64,000 nucleotides of DNA from a bacterium (GCA_029977865.1 JAPOKA010000006.1:1-64000); one strand, 5' to 3'; positions 24,355 through 33,680 are shown, counted from the first letter of the stretch. The notes: generated from the letters alone by a model not told the origin. Numbers and translations are program-made.

Positions 24355-25301
24355 AGGGCCCCGCAGGAAACGCCTCGAAGCTCAAGAGCCTCATCGACAA
24401 GCACGCGCCCGCCGAGGCGCCGCCGCACCCGCGTTGGAGCGACGAGTTCGCCGACGATCCCGTCAACGTCTTCGTGCATTCGATTCTCGCGTGGGAGGCG
24501 CCGCTGGCGCAGGCCGATGCCGCCTTCGCCAAGCTCTCGTCCCGGCTCTTCGACTGGAACGACCTGCGGGTCTGTCTCGTCGACGAGACCATGGAGATCG
24601 TCGGTCCGCGCTACCCCAACGCCTTCGCGCGGCTGCGAATCCTGCGAAACACCCTGACCACCGTCTACAAGCGCCACCACAAGGTCGATCTGGCGCACCT
24701 CGAATCGGCCGGAAAGCGCGAGGCCCGCAGCTATCTCGAAGGCCTGCCCGAACTGCCGACCTTCGTGGCCCACCGGGTGCTCACGCTGCGATTCCGACAC
24801 ACCCTCGTGCCGATCGACGCCCGCATCCTCGCCAAGCTGCAGGACGCCGGAGTGATCCACGCCGACGCCAGCGAGGCCGACGCGGCTTCGTGGATCACCA
24901 AGGAGGTCGCCTCCGATCGCGCCGTCGCCGCGTGTCACGCGCTGCACGCATTCGCAGACGCGACCCCGGACAAGCCGGCCCGTTCCGCCGCGAAGGCTCG
25001 CGGCGGCGCTGGGGCCGCGAAGGGGGGGCCGGGTCGCGAGAAGAAGACGGCGCCCAAGGCCCTGACCAGAGACGCGGGCGGCACGGGAGCTGCCTCGAGT
25101 TCCGCCAAGAAGGCCGGGGGTTCCGGGAAGGTCGCCGCCAAGGCGGCGAAGAAGGCGACCACCACCAAGGCCGCCAAGGCCACCAAGACCGCCAAGACGA
25201 AGAAGACCGCCGCCGCCTCCGCGAAGCCCGCGAAGAAGGCCAAGGCGGCGAAGCCGGCCCGTGCCGCCGCGGCCGCGCGATCGCCGAAGAAGAAGAAGTG
25301 A
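24351..25301 (+). CDS. Endonuclease III-like HhH-GPD protein with a histone-H1-like tail
   Basis: A 316-residue protein. Residues 35-205 resemble the endonuclease III / HhH-GPD glycosylase fold: NVFVHSILAWEAPLAQADAAF, a helix-hairpin-helix at 129-143 (LEGLPELPTFVAHRVL), and PIDARILAKL holding the conserved Asp (Asp156). The EndoIII catalytic Lys position in the hairpin (GRKTA) reads PTFVA, and no Fe-S cysteines are present. Residues 205-316 are a Lys/Ala-rich tail like histone H1 or bacterial HU/Hc1 tails. So it is likely DNA-binding; catalysis is doubtful. The GTG start overlaps rbfA, and the stop overlaps the next gene. Confidence 0.6.
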   Translation: MKGPAGNASKLKSLIDKHAPAEAPPHPRWSDEFADDPVNVFVHSILAWEAPLAQADAAFAKLSSRLFDWNDLRVCLVDETMEIVGPRYPNAFARLRILRNTLTTVYKRHHKVDLAHLESAGKREARSYLEGLPELPTFVAHRVLTLRFRHTLVPIDARILAKLQDAGVIHADASEADAASWITKEVASDRAVAACHALHAFADATPDKPARSAAKARGGAGAAKGGPGREKKTAPKALTRDAGGTGAASSSAKKAGGSGKVAAKAAKKATTTKAAKATKTAKTKKTAAASAKPAKKAKAAKPARAAAAARSPKKKK

Positions 25302-28300
25302 CCAAGCCCGTCGCCGCCAACGCACCGCATCGGCTCGAACGCCGCGTACGGATCGAGCGATTCGACGTGGCGTCGACTGCCCGCTTCGCGGCCGCGTCGG
25401 CGCTGGTCGCGCTCGTGCTCGCCGCGACGCCCGGCGGATGTTCCAGCATGGCTCCGGCCCGCGGCCTCGCTTCGGCCGCTGCCTTGGAGTCGCCGCATCC
25501 GCCTGCGATCTCGCCACCGCCTCCGCCGGGGGTGATGCCGTCGACGGTCGCGCCGCGGCCCGATCCCGCGAGCGCCTCGAAGTCGCTCGCGCAGGTTCGC
25601 GAGGAGATCTTCGCGGCCCATCCGGCGGTGGTGTCGCCGCCGACGGTCGCCGCGAGCGGGACCGAGGCCGGCCAGGATGAAGAGGCCAGTCGCGAGACCC
25701 GCGATGAAGCGATTCGAACCTATCTCCGCGGTCGGCTCGCGGCGCAGGAGGGAAATCTCCCGCAGGCGATCGGCGAATTCGAGCAGGCCCACCGGCTCGA
25801 TCCCGGTGCCGCCTCGATCCTGCGGCAACTCGCGCGGGCGTACCTGCAGGCCGGCAATGGCCCGCGTTCCGCCGAGGCGTTTCGTCGCCTGCGCGGGCTC
25901 GAGCCGAACGATCCCGAGGCACTCTTCTCGATCGGGATGCAGGCGGCCAATCGCCGCGAATGGTCGGAGGCGCTCGCTGCGCTCTTCTGCCTGAAGGCGC
26001 TGCACGATGCGAGGCAGGTCGATCCCGGCGCATCCACGATGGCGGCCGTCGACTACGCCATCGCAAGCTGCCTCGCCGAACTCGGATATGACCGCGCCTT
26101 CCTCGAGGCGGCGGGGGCTGCCTTGAGCTATCCCATCGGCGAACTTGCGGCCCGTGGCGGCGACGCCGACGGTCGCATGGGCGAGCTCTTTCGCCGCCGC
26201 AGCGAGTTGATCCAGTCGATGGGCGATGCCTGGCTGCGGCTTGGAGATCCCGAGGCGGCGATTGCGCAGTATCGATCGGCGGTCGAGACCCCGGTCGCGG
26301 ACCCGAGGGCGCTGCGGGCCCGACTCGTGCATGCGTTGGTGGTCTCGGGCAGACCCCTCGCAGCGCAGGCGGAGTTCGTTGCGGCCCTCGCAGAACCCGG
26401 CGCCGCCGGCGACGGCGAGGTGGCCCTGGCGGGGTACCTGCGCGAGAACGTCGCCGATCTCGGTCCGCTCGTCGAGGCGGTCGAGGCGATGAGCCGCGAG
26501 CGGCCCGACGAAGCGGGTCTGGTTCGCGTGCTCGCGAGGCTTGATCCGCAGGCGACGGTGCGGCTGCTCGGCGACCTTGCCACCCGCACCGCGTCCGGCG
26601 ATGCGGTGGGAGAACTGCTCTCGTGGATCGAAGCGGTCGATGCCGCAGGCGCGGTCGCGATCGCGGCGGATCTGGTCGCACGGAATCCGGAGAGCCTCGA
26701 TCCAGCGGCGCTTCGGCTCGCGCAGGTGCAGGCCGATCCCGCCACCTTGCGGACGTGGATCGCGGAACTTCCTCCGAGTCCTGCGGCTGCTGCGCTCGAG
26801 ACCGCGTTGCTGGTGGTGATGCGCGATCCGATCGGGGCCTGGCAGCGATTCGAGTCGGCCCAAGCCGAGTTCGGTCCGAGTCCGCTTCTCGCTCGCGCGG
26901 GCATCCTCGCGGCCGGCGGGCTCGCCGACGCTGCGCTGGTCGCAGCGGTGGAGGCGGCAAACCCGCCCCGCGGCCTCGGCGCCATGCCGATCGCGGCGGC
27001 GTATCTCGCCGCAGGAGCTGGCGAGGAAGCATGGCGGGTGCTCGAAACCGCAGAGGCCACCGCCGGCGCCGGGTTCCTGGCAAGCTTGCCCGCGCAGACC
27101 AGAGCGAACTGGCTGGTGCTCGTCTCCCGTGCGGCGGCCGCGGAATCGGTGGCGTCGGTGGGCGACGTGCAGCGGGCGTGGCGGCAGCTTGCGGTGCGCA
27201 CCGCCGAGGCGGCGCTGGCCGCGGATGTGCGGACTCCCGGCGCCATCGAGTGGCTGATCATGCTGCGGGATCCGCGCAACGGCGCCGCTCCCGACGCGGC
27301 TGCCCACGAGCAGGCGATGCGAAGGATGGTGGCGGCGCTCGAGGGCGAGCCGGTGGTGGAGCGGATGCGGGCCGAAGAGGAACTCGGCCGCGGACGGGTC
27401 GATTCGGCGCTGCTTCGCCTCGATGGGTTGCTCGAGCGGAACCCCGGCGACGCGCAGGCGCTGCAGGCAGTGGTGAGCACGCTCGCGCGGGCCGGCCGCA
27501 CCGCGGAAATCCTCTCGCGGCTCGACGCTTGGCGACTCGCCCATCCCGCCGATGTCACCGGATGGGACCTCTGGGTGGCGGCGATGCTCCGGGCCGGCCG
27601 CGCTCGCGACGCCGAGCAGACGCTGCGTTCGTTGCTTGCCGAGGACGAGGACCATCCCTTCGCCGCGGGCCTGTTGGCGGCGCTTCTCAAGACCAGCGGC
27701 CGCGGCGAGGAGTCGGATGCGATTCGCCTGCAGCAACTTGCCGAACGACCGCAGACGCCCGCGCTGGTGCTCGATCGTGCCACTTGGAATCTCGAGCGCA
27801 GCGCTCGCCTCGCCCAGCCTCGGCCGGGCGGGCCGCCAGTCGATCCGGCGGCGGTGGCGGAGGCCTCGAGCGAGGCGATCGCGGCGCTCGAGACGCTGGT
27901 TCCGGCGATTGCCGAACTCACCCGCTCGGAGCGGTGGCGAGCGATCTCGATCGCCATGCAGGCCTCGCCCGACGCGGTCGGACGCAGCGAGGCGCTCGCG
28001 GCGCTCGCTGAGGCGTCGCTGGCCGCCGATGACGCGGCGCCGCTGGGAATGCACGGCGCAGCGCTGCTCGCCGCGGCGCTCGAGGGTTCCGATGGCGAGG
28101 CCTTCGAGGCGATGGTTCGCCGAGCGGTCCGGAGTCGCGGTGCCGCCGCCAATGACGACGACGCGGCCATTCGCTGGTTGGCGATCGCCGAGCGGCTGCT
28201 GCAGGCGGATCGTCCCGCGGCGGCGGCGGAAGTCCTTCGAATCGCATCGCTCGAGATTCCCTGGCCGGCGGGCGAGGCGAGGCGGGTGCTGCGCGCGGCG

Positions 28301-29092
28301 ACGGTGGCGCTCGACGCTCGCTGTGGCGGCCGCGCCGATCGCACCCTCGACTACCTCGTCGCCCTTGCCCAAGGCCCGGGCTACGCGGATGGCGAAGCGC
28401 TCATGCGGGTCGATCCCGAGTCGACGTCGCGGATTCCTGCGCCGCTGCTCGATGCCTCGAGCATCTACACGGTGGTGGGGGATCGGGCCGGTTCCCTGGC
28501 GCTGCTCGAGGCGGCGCTGGCGAACACTCCCGACGACGCGATGACCCTCAACAATCTCGCTTATGGCCGGCTCGAGGATGGCCTGCTCGACGAGCGCACC
28601 GTCGGCATGATGGAACGGGCCTTCGAACTGGCCCCGTCCGATTCGCACATCCTCGACAGCATCGGATGGCTTCGCTATCGCCAAGGCGCGCTCGACGACG
28701 GTCCCGAGGATTTCGGCGCAGTCTCCTTGCTCTCCGAGGCGGTCAAGCAGAACGGCGCCAACCCCAGCATCGAGGGACTCGATCACCTCGGCGATGCGCT
28801 GTGGCGGGCGGGCCGCCACGACGAGGCGATCCGGACCTGGCAGCGGGCCCTCGAGGTGGGAATGCAGCGATTCGATCGCGAGGGCACCATGCGCGGCATC
28901 GAGGCATTCCAGCGGGGCGAGTTCGGGCTGGTGGTGCGCGATCCCGCGGACTTCTTCGACGAGAACTACGGCGAGGTGATCGATCGGGTGCGGGCCAAGC
29001 TTCGCGCCGCCAACGAGCACCGCGAGCCGGCGGTGGCCCCGTGGTCGCCTTCAGCGCCGACGGACCCGCCCGACCCGCCCGCCGCGCCGTGA
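25298..29092 (+). CDS. Large TPR-repeat protein, probably exported
   Basis: A 1264-residue protein. The N-terminus (about residues 30-52) is a hydrophobic export segment ending in ATPGGCSS, a poor but possible lipobox. A Pro-rich stretch follows, then tetratricopeptide repeats across most of the length, for example DEAIRTYLRGRLAAQEGNLPQAIGEFEQAHRLDP (two blocks) and a clear last set near 1090-1230 (LNNLAYGRLEDGLLDERTVG ... DSIGWLRYRQGALDD ... LDHLGDALWRAGRHDEAIRTW). TPRs are protein-binding scaffolds; no enzyme domain is seen. The GTG start overlaps the previous stop as GTGA, placing it at the end of the nusA operon. Function unknown. Confidence 0.75.
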   Translation: MTKPVAANAPHRLERRVRIERFDVASTARFAAASALVALVLAATPGGCSSMAPARGLASAAALESPHPPAISPPPPPGVMPSTVAPRPDPASASKSLAQVREEIFAAHPAVVSPPTVAASGTEAGQDEEASRETRDEAIRTYLRGRLAAQEGNLPQAIGEFEQAHRLDPGAASILRQLARAYLQAGNGPRSAEAFRRLRGLEPNDPEALFSIGMQAANRREWSEALAALFCLKALHDARQVDPGASTMAAVDYAIASCLAELGYDRAFLEAAGAALSYPIGELAARGGDADGRMGELFRRRSELIQSMGDAWLRLGDPEAAIAQYRSAVETPVADPRALRARLVHALVVSGRPLAAQAEFVAALAEPGAAGDGEVALAGYLRENVADLGPLVEAVEAMSRERPDEAGLVRVLARLDPQATVRLLGDLATRTASGDAVGELLSWIEAVDAAGAVAIAADLVARNPESLDPAALRLAQVQADPATLRTWIAELPPSPAAAALETALLVVMRDPIGAWQRFESAQAEFGPSPLLARAGILAAGGLADAALVAAVEAANPPRGLGAMPIAAAYLAAGAGEEAWRVLETAEATAGAGFLASLPAQTRANWLVLVSRAAAAESVASVGDVQRAWRQLAVRTAEAALAADVRTPGAIEWLIMLRDPRNGAAPDAAAHEQAMRRMVAALEGEPVVERMRAEEELGRGRVDSALLRLDGLLERNPGDAQALQAVVSTLARAGRTAEILSRLDAWRLAHPADVTGWDLWVAAMLRAGRARDAEQTLRSLLAEDEDHPFAAGLLAALLKTSGRGEESDAIRLQQLAERPQTPALVLDRATWNLERSARLAQPRPGGPPVDPAAVAEASSEAIAALETLVPAIAELTRSERWRAISIAMQASPDAVGRSEALAALAEASLAADDAAPLGMHGAALLAAALEGSDGEAFEAMVRRAVRSRGAAANDDDAAIRWLAIAERLLQADRPAAAAEVLRIASLEIPWPAGEARRVLRAATVALDARCGGRADRTLDYLVALAQGPGYADGEALMRVDPESTSRIPAPLLDASSIYTVVGDRAGSLALLEAALANTPDDAMTLNNLAYGRLEDGLLDERTVGMMERAFELAPSDSHILDSIGWLRYRQGALDDGPEDFGAVSLLSEAVKQNGANPSIEGLDHLGDALWRAGRHDEAIRTWQRALEVGMQRFDREGTMRGIEAFQRGEFGLVVRDPADFFDENYGEVIDRVRAKLRAANEHREPAVAPWSPSAPTDPPDPPAAP

Positions 29093-29137
29093 TGGCGGGC
29101 GACGGCGAACATCCTCGGGACGCGGGAATCTGAATCG

Positions 29138-29157
29138 GGACGGCGAGCGGGCCGTCC
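29138..29157 (+). terminator. Hairpin between the TPR gene and yebC
   Basis: GGACGGC (29138-29144) pairs perfectly with GCCGTCC (29151-29157) around GAGCGG, ending 17 nt before the yebC ATG. There is no T run. It may terminate the long nusA operon or shape the yebC translation start. Confidence 0.4.
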
Positions 29158-29174
29158 GCGTGGAGCATGCAGCG

Positions 29175-29915
29175 ATGGCCGGACACAGTCACTGGGCGAA
29201 CATCAAGCACAAGAAGGCGGCGCTCGACAAGAAGCGGGGGAAGGTCTGGTCGAAGTGCAGCCGCGCCATCCTGGTCGCGGCGCGAATGGGCGGAGGCGAC
29301 CCCAAGTTCAACGCCACGCTTCGCTACGCCCTCGACGAGGCTCGCGCCGCCAACATGCCGCGCGACACCATCGAGAAGCTCATCAAGCGCGGCACCGGAG
29401 AACTTGCCGGCGAGAGCTACGAAGCCGTCCGCTACGAGGGCTACGGCCCGGGTGGGGTCGCCTTTCTGCTCGACTGCCTGATCGCCAACGCCAACAAGAC
29501 CGCGGCGGAGGTCCGCACCATCTTCGACAAGCTCGGCGGCAACCTCGGCGTACCGGGATCGGTGGTCCACTCCTTCGAGCAGAAGGGACAGTTCCTCGTG
29601 GACGCGACCACCATCGACGAGGAGCGGCTCATGGAGACGGCGCTTGAATCCGGCGCCGACGACGTGATCGCCTCGGAGGGGATCTTCGAAGTGACCTGCC
29701 CGCCGACCGAGTTCGCGTCGTTGCGCGAGCGACTCGAGGCGGCAGGCATCGCCTTCGAGCAGGCAGAGGTCTGCTGGCTTCCGACCGTCGAGGTCGCCTG
29801 CGATGCGGAGCTCGGGGCCAAGGTGATGAAGCTGATCGATGCCCTCGAGGACCACGACGACATCCAGAAGGTCTGGACCAACGCCGACCTGCCCGACGAG
29901 GTGATGGGCTCGTGA
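29175..29915 (+). CDS. yebC: YebC/PmpR (TACO1) family protein
   Basis: A 246-residue YebC protein starting MAGHSHWANIKHKKAALDKK and containing ARMGGGDPKFNATLRYALDEA, NMPRDTIEKLIKRGTGE, YEGYGPGGVAFLLDCLIANANKT and GNLGVPGSVVHSFEQKG, all family signatures. Members were first described as DNA-binding regulators; more recent work on YebC and mitochondrial TACO1 links them to translation of proline-rich stretches. That role would suit this window, where the TonB-like and IF-2 linkers are Pro-rich. ATG 29175 is chosen from the conserved N-terminus. It overlaps acyP by GTGA. Confidence 0.95.
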   Translation: MAGHSHWANIKHKKAALDKKRGKVWSKCSRAILVAARMGGGDPKFNATLRYALDEARAANMPRDTIEKLIKRGTGELAGESYEAVRYEGYGPGGVAFLLDCLIANANKTAAEVRTIFDKLGGNLGVPGSVVHSFEQKGQFLVDATTIDEERLMETALESGADDVIASEGIFEVTCPPTEFASLRERLEAAGIAFEQAEVCWLPTVEVACDAELGAKVMKLIDALEDHDDIQKVWTNADLPDEVMGS

Positions 29916-30211
29916 GCGAGCCGGTCCTGGTCCGGGAGGCGGTGGTCTTCCGGGGAAGGGTGCAGGGGGTCGGCTTTCGGGTGACCGCGCAGCGGGTGGC
30001 GGAGCCATTGGGGCTCTCGGGGTGGGTCCGCAACGAGCCCGACGGGAGCGTGGCCGCCCAGGTGCAGGGATCGCGGTCGATGGTCGAGGCGTTCTTCGCC
30101 GAACTTGGCGAGGCGATGTCCGGGAACATCGACTCGGTCGAGCGCAGAACGCTGCCACCGGACCGGGAACTCGGGCGATTTCGTGTCGAGCGGGGACCGC
30201 ATCGCCGATGA
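29912..30211 (+). CDS. acyP: Acylphosphatase
   Basis: A 99-residue acylphosphatase hydrolysing carboxyl-phosphate bonds such as acetyl phosphate. The catalytic Arg lies in GRVQGVGFRVTAQR and the catalytic Asn in GWVRNEPDGSVAAQVQG, both in the usual positions; length is typical. The GTG start overlaps the yebC stop as GTGA, so expression is coupled. Confidence 0.94.
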   Translation: MSEPVLVREAVVFRGRVQGVGFRVTAQRVAEPLGLSGWVRNEPDGSVAAQVQGSRSMVEAFFAELGEAMSGNIDSVERRTLPPDRELGRFRVERGPHRR

Positions 30212-30224
30212 CCTGCCTTCGGAA

Positions 30225-30248
30225 CCGGTCGCGCTCGGAGGCGACCGG
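30225..30248 (+). terminator. Hairpin after acyP
   Basis: CCGGTCGC (30225-30232) pairs with GCGACCGG (30241-30248) around an 8-nt loop, 13 nt after the acyP stop. No T run follows, so termination strength is uncertain. Confidence 0.4.
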
Positions 30249-30283
30249 CCTCCGACCCGCCTTCGATTCGCACGGACTCACCG

Positions 30284-30784
30284 ATGAAGACCAGTCTTCC
30301 AGCCCGCCTCGCCGTTGTCGTCGCCTCCGTCGCCGGACTCGCCGGTTGCGTCTCGGAGAAGGCGACCTACTCCGGTCGGCCGAGGGACCAGGTGTGGACG
30401 GCGATGGTGGCGGTGGCCGAACAGCCCCAGTACAGCGACTGGAAGATGGACGACAACATCGTCTACGTCGACGACGAGACCGATCGCATCGTCGTCTACC
30501 GGTCGCTGCGCCGCATCAAGGTCCGGGTCGGTGCCGAGGAGGTTCGGCAGGACCGGCAGTACCAGTTCGAGATCCAGCTCGAGCCGATCGCCAAGTCCGA
30601 TTCCGAAGCCGACCCGCTCACCTCGACCATCGTCTTCTCGACCCTGCAGCCCATCATTCCCGCTCGACTCACCGACGAGGCGACCCGCTACTTCGCGGCG
30701 GTCGGTGAACTGCTCGGCGAGGTGAAGGAGCCCGAGGCGCCGCGGCCGATCTCGACCGAGCCGCCGCCGGACGTTCGTCCCTGA
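30284..30784 (+). CDS. Lipoprotein of unknown function
   Basis: A 166-residue protein with a lipoprotein signal peptide (MKTSLPARLAVVVASVAG then lipobox LAGC, Cys22). The mature part begins VSEKATYSGRPRDQVWTAMV, which resembles the opening helix of small periplasmic stress lipoproteins where a residue is predicted to be processed over a helix-grip strand pattern (IVYVDDETDRIVVYR). It ends in a Pro/Glu-rich tail. No family assignment is possible by eye. It stands apart from acyP by 72 nt with a hairpin between. Confidence 0.75.
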   Translation: MKTSLPARLAVVVASVAGLAGCVSEKATYSGRPRDQVWTAMVAVAEQPQYSDWKMDDNIVYVDDETDRIVVYRSLRRIKVRVGAEEVRQDRQYQFEIQLEPIAKSDSEADPLTSTIVFSTLQPIIPARLTDEATRYFAAVGELLGEVKEPEAPRPISTEPPPDVRP

Positions 30785-30930
30785 TCGAGCCGTCGCGGAC
30801 GATCAGACCGAAGCCGAAGGATCCGACGGCCAAGCGAGGCGCGGGCCCGGATCGAACCCGAGCCGATGGCGTCGGGCATGGGATCGAAGCGCCGGATCGA
30901 CGGCACGATGGCTCTTCCGCGCCGGTCGGC

Positions 30931-31968
30931 TCACGCCGGATCGAGTTCGGGCGCGAGCGCTCGCTGCAACGCCTCGGTCCGCCGGATCTCCCGCCGGGGC
31001 ACGATCGAGTGCACGATGCCCAGCCGCTGCAGCAGCTTCACCTCGAGATGGGTGACATCGAGTTCCCACCAGCGGTGGCTGACCGAGCAGCAGGCCGGGT
31101 CGTGGTGATGGTTGTTGTGCCAACCCTCGCCGGCCGCCACCAGCGCGACCAGCCAGTTGTTGCGGCTGTTCTCCTGGGTCTGGTGGTTCCGGTACCCGAA
31201 GAGATGGGTGAGGCTGTTGACGCTCCAGGTGATGTGCCAGACCAGGAGCGTTCGCACGAAGACTCCCCAGACCACGAGACTTCCGCCGAACCAGAGTGCC
31301 TCGACGGGCCCCCAGAGCGGCCATGCGATCGCAGTCCCCACGGCGAAGAATGCGACCGTGTGCAGAAGCCAAAGCAGGGCCGGTCTCCACGACCGTCGCT
31401 CGAGCCAGAAGTAGAACGGGTCGCGCAGGATGTCACGCGCGTACTTCTCGTAGCTCGAGGTGGTGTGCAGGGTCCGATTGCGGATGAAGAGCCAGCCCAT
31501 GTGGCCCCAGAAGAGATCGACGAGCGGGCTGTGCGGATCCTCTTCCTCGTCGCTGTGGGCATGGTGAATGCGATGGGTCGCGACCCATCTCGCCGGCGTG
31601 TCCTCGAAACAGCACATCGCCAGACCCACCAGCAGATGCTCGAACCACTTCGCACACTCGAAGCTGCGGTGCGCGAGGAGCCGGTGGTAGCCCATCGTGA
31701 TGGCCTGCCCGAAGAGGTGGACGCCGACGAGGCAGACCACCACCCCGGTCCAGGAGAAGAACGCGGGCACCAGGCAGAGCAAGCCCAACAGGTGAATCGC
31801 GCCGATGGGCACGGCGTAGCGGCCGAGCACCGCAGTGGGCCGAGTCGAGGCAGGACGCGCGACGGCCTGTCCGAGCAGCGCCGAGTTGGGGTGTGAGGAG
31901 ATGGGCGGATCCTTGCCGGTGGGATTGGGGGGTTCGATCTGGATGCAGTCTGCGCAAGAGGCTTGCAT
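30931..31968 (-). CDS. Acyl-CoA/acyl-lipid delta-9-type fatty acid desaturase
   Basis: A 345-residue membrane di-iron desaturase. All three histidine boxes are present: HRLLAH (HxxxxH), HRIHHAH (HxxHH) and HNNHHH (HxxHH), with four hydrophobic segments around them. Such enzymes introduce a cis double bond into acyl chains and adjust membrane fluidity. The start is uncertain: ATG 31968 is used, and an in-frame ATG at 32043 would add 25 Arg/Ser-rich residues. The N-terminal CADC motif is unusual. It converges with the upstream lipoprotein gene. Confidence 0.88.
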   Translation of the reverse strand: MQASCADCIQIEPPNPTGKDPPISSHPNSALLGQAVARPASTRPTAVLGRYAVPIGAIHLLGLLCLVPAFFSWTGVVVCLVGVHLFGQAITMGYHRLLAHRSFECAKWFEHLLVGLAMCCFEDTPARWVATHRIHHAHSDEEEDPHSPLVDLFWGHMGWLFIRNRTLHTTSSYEKYARDILRDPFYFWLERRSWRPALLWLLHTVAFFAVGTAIAWPLWGPVEALWFGGSLVVWGVFVRTLLVWHITWSVNSLTHLFGYRNHQTQENSRNNWLVALVAAGEGWHNNHHHDPACCSVSHRWWELDVTHLEVKLLQRLGIVHSIVPRREIRRTEALQRALAPELDPA

Positions 31969-32114
31969 CGGGCTGCCGCGGTGGAACCGAGGCGTTGCGG
32001 AGTCGTTCCGGGTGGAGAGGCGGGTGCGCCGCCCCCGGTCCATAGAACCTGAAGTTCCGCACGATATCGAGCCCGGGGGTCCTTGTGGCGTCGCCGAGCG
32101 GGTCCAGGACGGGT

Positions 32115-33665
32115 TCAGTCTTCTGGCAGTCGCGAGGTCGGATCAACCTGGGAGACCGCCAGGATGATCAGGCTCGTCACCGCCAGAATCGCCAGATCGA
32201 CGCCGTGCGGAATGGTGCCGGTGCCGCCTCCGAATTGGCCGAGCCAGGAGACGGCCGTCAGCACCGCCAGCCATGGCAGCAGCCAACGGAGCCCGGAAAG
32301 GTCGAGCGGCTCGTCGGACCTCGAGATCTTTCGTACGGCAATGAACCCGACGCCGGCAACCGCCAGCAACCCGAAGCACATGCGATTGGTCTCCCATCCG
32401 CACCAGTACACGATCACGTTGGAGGCGAAGAAGGCCAGCAGCGAAATCGGGCCGGCCAGCGGCAGCCGGAAGGGCCGCGGACCGTTCGGCGCGACTCGAC
32501 GCAGCACCAGCAGCGACGCCGGGCCGAACGCCAGCGAGATCATCTGGATCGAACTGATGAAGCCGACGATCGACTGCCAGGTCTGGGAAGGCGCGAAGAA
32601 GGCGAGTCCCACCAGGAAGTTGATGGCGAGGGCCCATCTCGGCACCCCGCGGCGGTCGAGTCGCTTGAAGGCCGTCGGCAACTGGTCGTTGCACGCCATC
32701 GCGTAGACGAGCCGAGCGCTGGCTCCCGAGAAGACCAGCCCGCAGCCCGCCGGCGAGACCACCGCGTCGATGAAGATGAGCTTGATGAGCCAGGCAACCC
32801 CCGCGGCGGCCGCCAGCTCGACGAACGGGCCGCTCTCGACGTGGCTCGAGAGCGCCGACCAGCCCTTGGCGAGGCTCTCCGTCGGAAGCGCTCCGACGAA
32901 TCCGATCTGGATGAGGAGATAGATGCCGCCGGTGATCAGCACCGATCCGATCAGGGCCAGCGGCACATCTCGCTTGGGGTTGCGAGCCTCGCCCGCCATC
33001 TCGATCGCCGCCCTGAATCCAAGCATCGCCGCCATGGCGCCTCCGGTCGAGACGGCCGCGAAGACGCCCGAGATCCCCGATGGCATGAAGCCTCCGTGGT
33101 CGGTGAAGTTCGCCCCGTCGAAGGAGTGCAGGATCAGCACCACCGGGATCGTCACCGGCACGATCACCTTCCAGATCGTGATCAGCTTGTTGGTCTCTCC
33201 GAACCACGAGACCCCCAGCAGGTTGATCGCGGTCATCGCGAGGAGCAGCAGCGAAGCGAAGATGAAGCCGAGGCCCGAGAGCGAGGTCGATCCCTGCGCC
33301 ACGAGCAGCCACGGCCAATCGTCGGCGAGGTAGCGGATGATCGCCTGCACCTCGATCGGAGCGAAGGCGACGTAGCCGAGCCAGCAGGAGAAGCCGGCGA
33401 GAAACCCCGCGAGGTTTCCGTGCGAGAAGTAGGAGAAGCGGGCGAGGCCGCCGGCGACGGGGAACGCAGCGCCCAGTTCCGCGTAGACCAACGCGAGCAG
33501 CATCGCGACGCTGATCGCGATCACCCAGCTGAGAATCCCTGCGGGTCCGGCGAACTGAGCCACGAAGAGCGGCGCGAAGAGCCAGGCGCTGCCGATGATC
33601 GCCCCCACCGAGATCGAGAGCATGGGAAGCAGTCCGAGCCGCCGTTGAAGGTTGGTGTCGCTCAT
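32115..33665 (-). CDS. APC-superfamily amino acid permease
   Basis: A 516-residue permease with about twelve to fourteen membrane helices. The APC opening GLLPMLSISVGAIIGSAWLF contains the GxG substrate-carboxylate loop of helix 1, and helix 6 includes FAAVSTGGAMAAMLGFRAAIEMAGEARNPKRDVP, typical of amino acid/polyamine transporters (read in two blocks). The substrate cannot be assigned. TAGAGT on the minus strand sits 9 nt before the ATG. Confidence 0.85.
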   Translation of the reverse strand: MSDTNLQRRLGLLPMLSISVGAIIGSAWLFAPLFVAQFAGPAGILSWVIAISVAMLLALVYAELGAAFPVAGGLARFSYFSHGNLAGFLAGFSCWLGYVAFAPIEVQAIIRYLADDWPWLLVAQGSTSLSGLGFIFASLLLLAMTAINLLGVSWFGETNKLITIWKVIVPVTIPVVLILHSFDGANFTDHGGFMPSGISGVFAAVSTGGAMAAMLGFRAAIEMAGEARNPKRDVPLALIGSVLITGGIYLLIQIGFVGALPTESLAKGWSALSSHVESGPFVELAAAAGVAWLIKLIFIDAVVSPAGCGLVFSGASARLVYAMACNDQLPTAFKRLDRRGVPRWALAINFLVGLAFFAPSQTWQSIVGFISSIQMISLAFGPASLLVLRRVAPNGPRPFRLPLAGPISLLAFFASNVIVYWCGWETNRMCFGLLAVAGVGFIAVRKISRSDEPLDLSGLRWLLPWLAVLTAVSWLGQFGGGTGTIPHGVDLAILAVTSLIILAVSQVDPTSRLPED

Positions 33666-33674
33666 GACCCGCGA

Positions 33675-33680
33675 ACTCTA
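33675..33680 (-). promoter_or_regulatory. -10 element close to the permease start
   Basis: TAGAGT on the minus strand ends 9 nt before the ATG at 33665, giving a leader of zero to three bases. No -35 match is evident. Confidence 0.35.

Noticed and set aside
24935-29020. 1361-codon open frame opposite the TPR gene on the minus strand
   Set aside because: Composition mirrors the codon usage of the opposite strand; no domain is visible, and the plus-strand gene has TPRs and coupled starts.
30841-30866. tRNA T-arm lookalike (GGATCGAACCC read on the minus strand as GGGTTCGATCC)
   Set aside because: The five flanking bases do not pair and no acceptor, D-arm or anticodon arm can be built around it.
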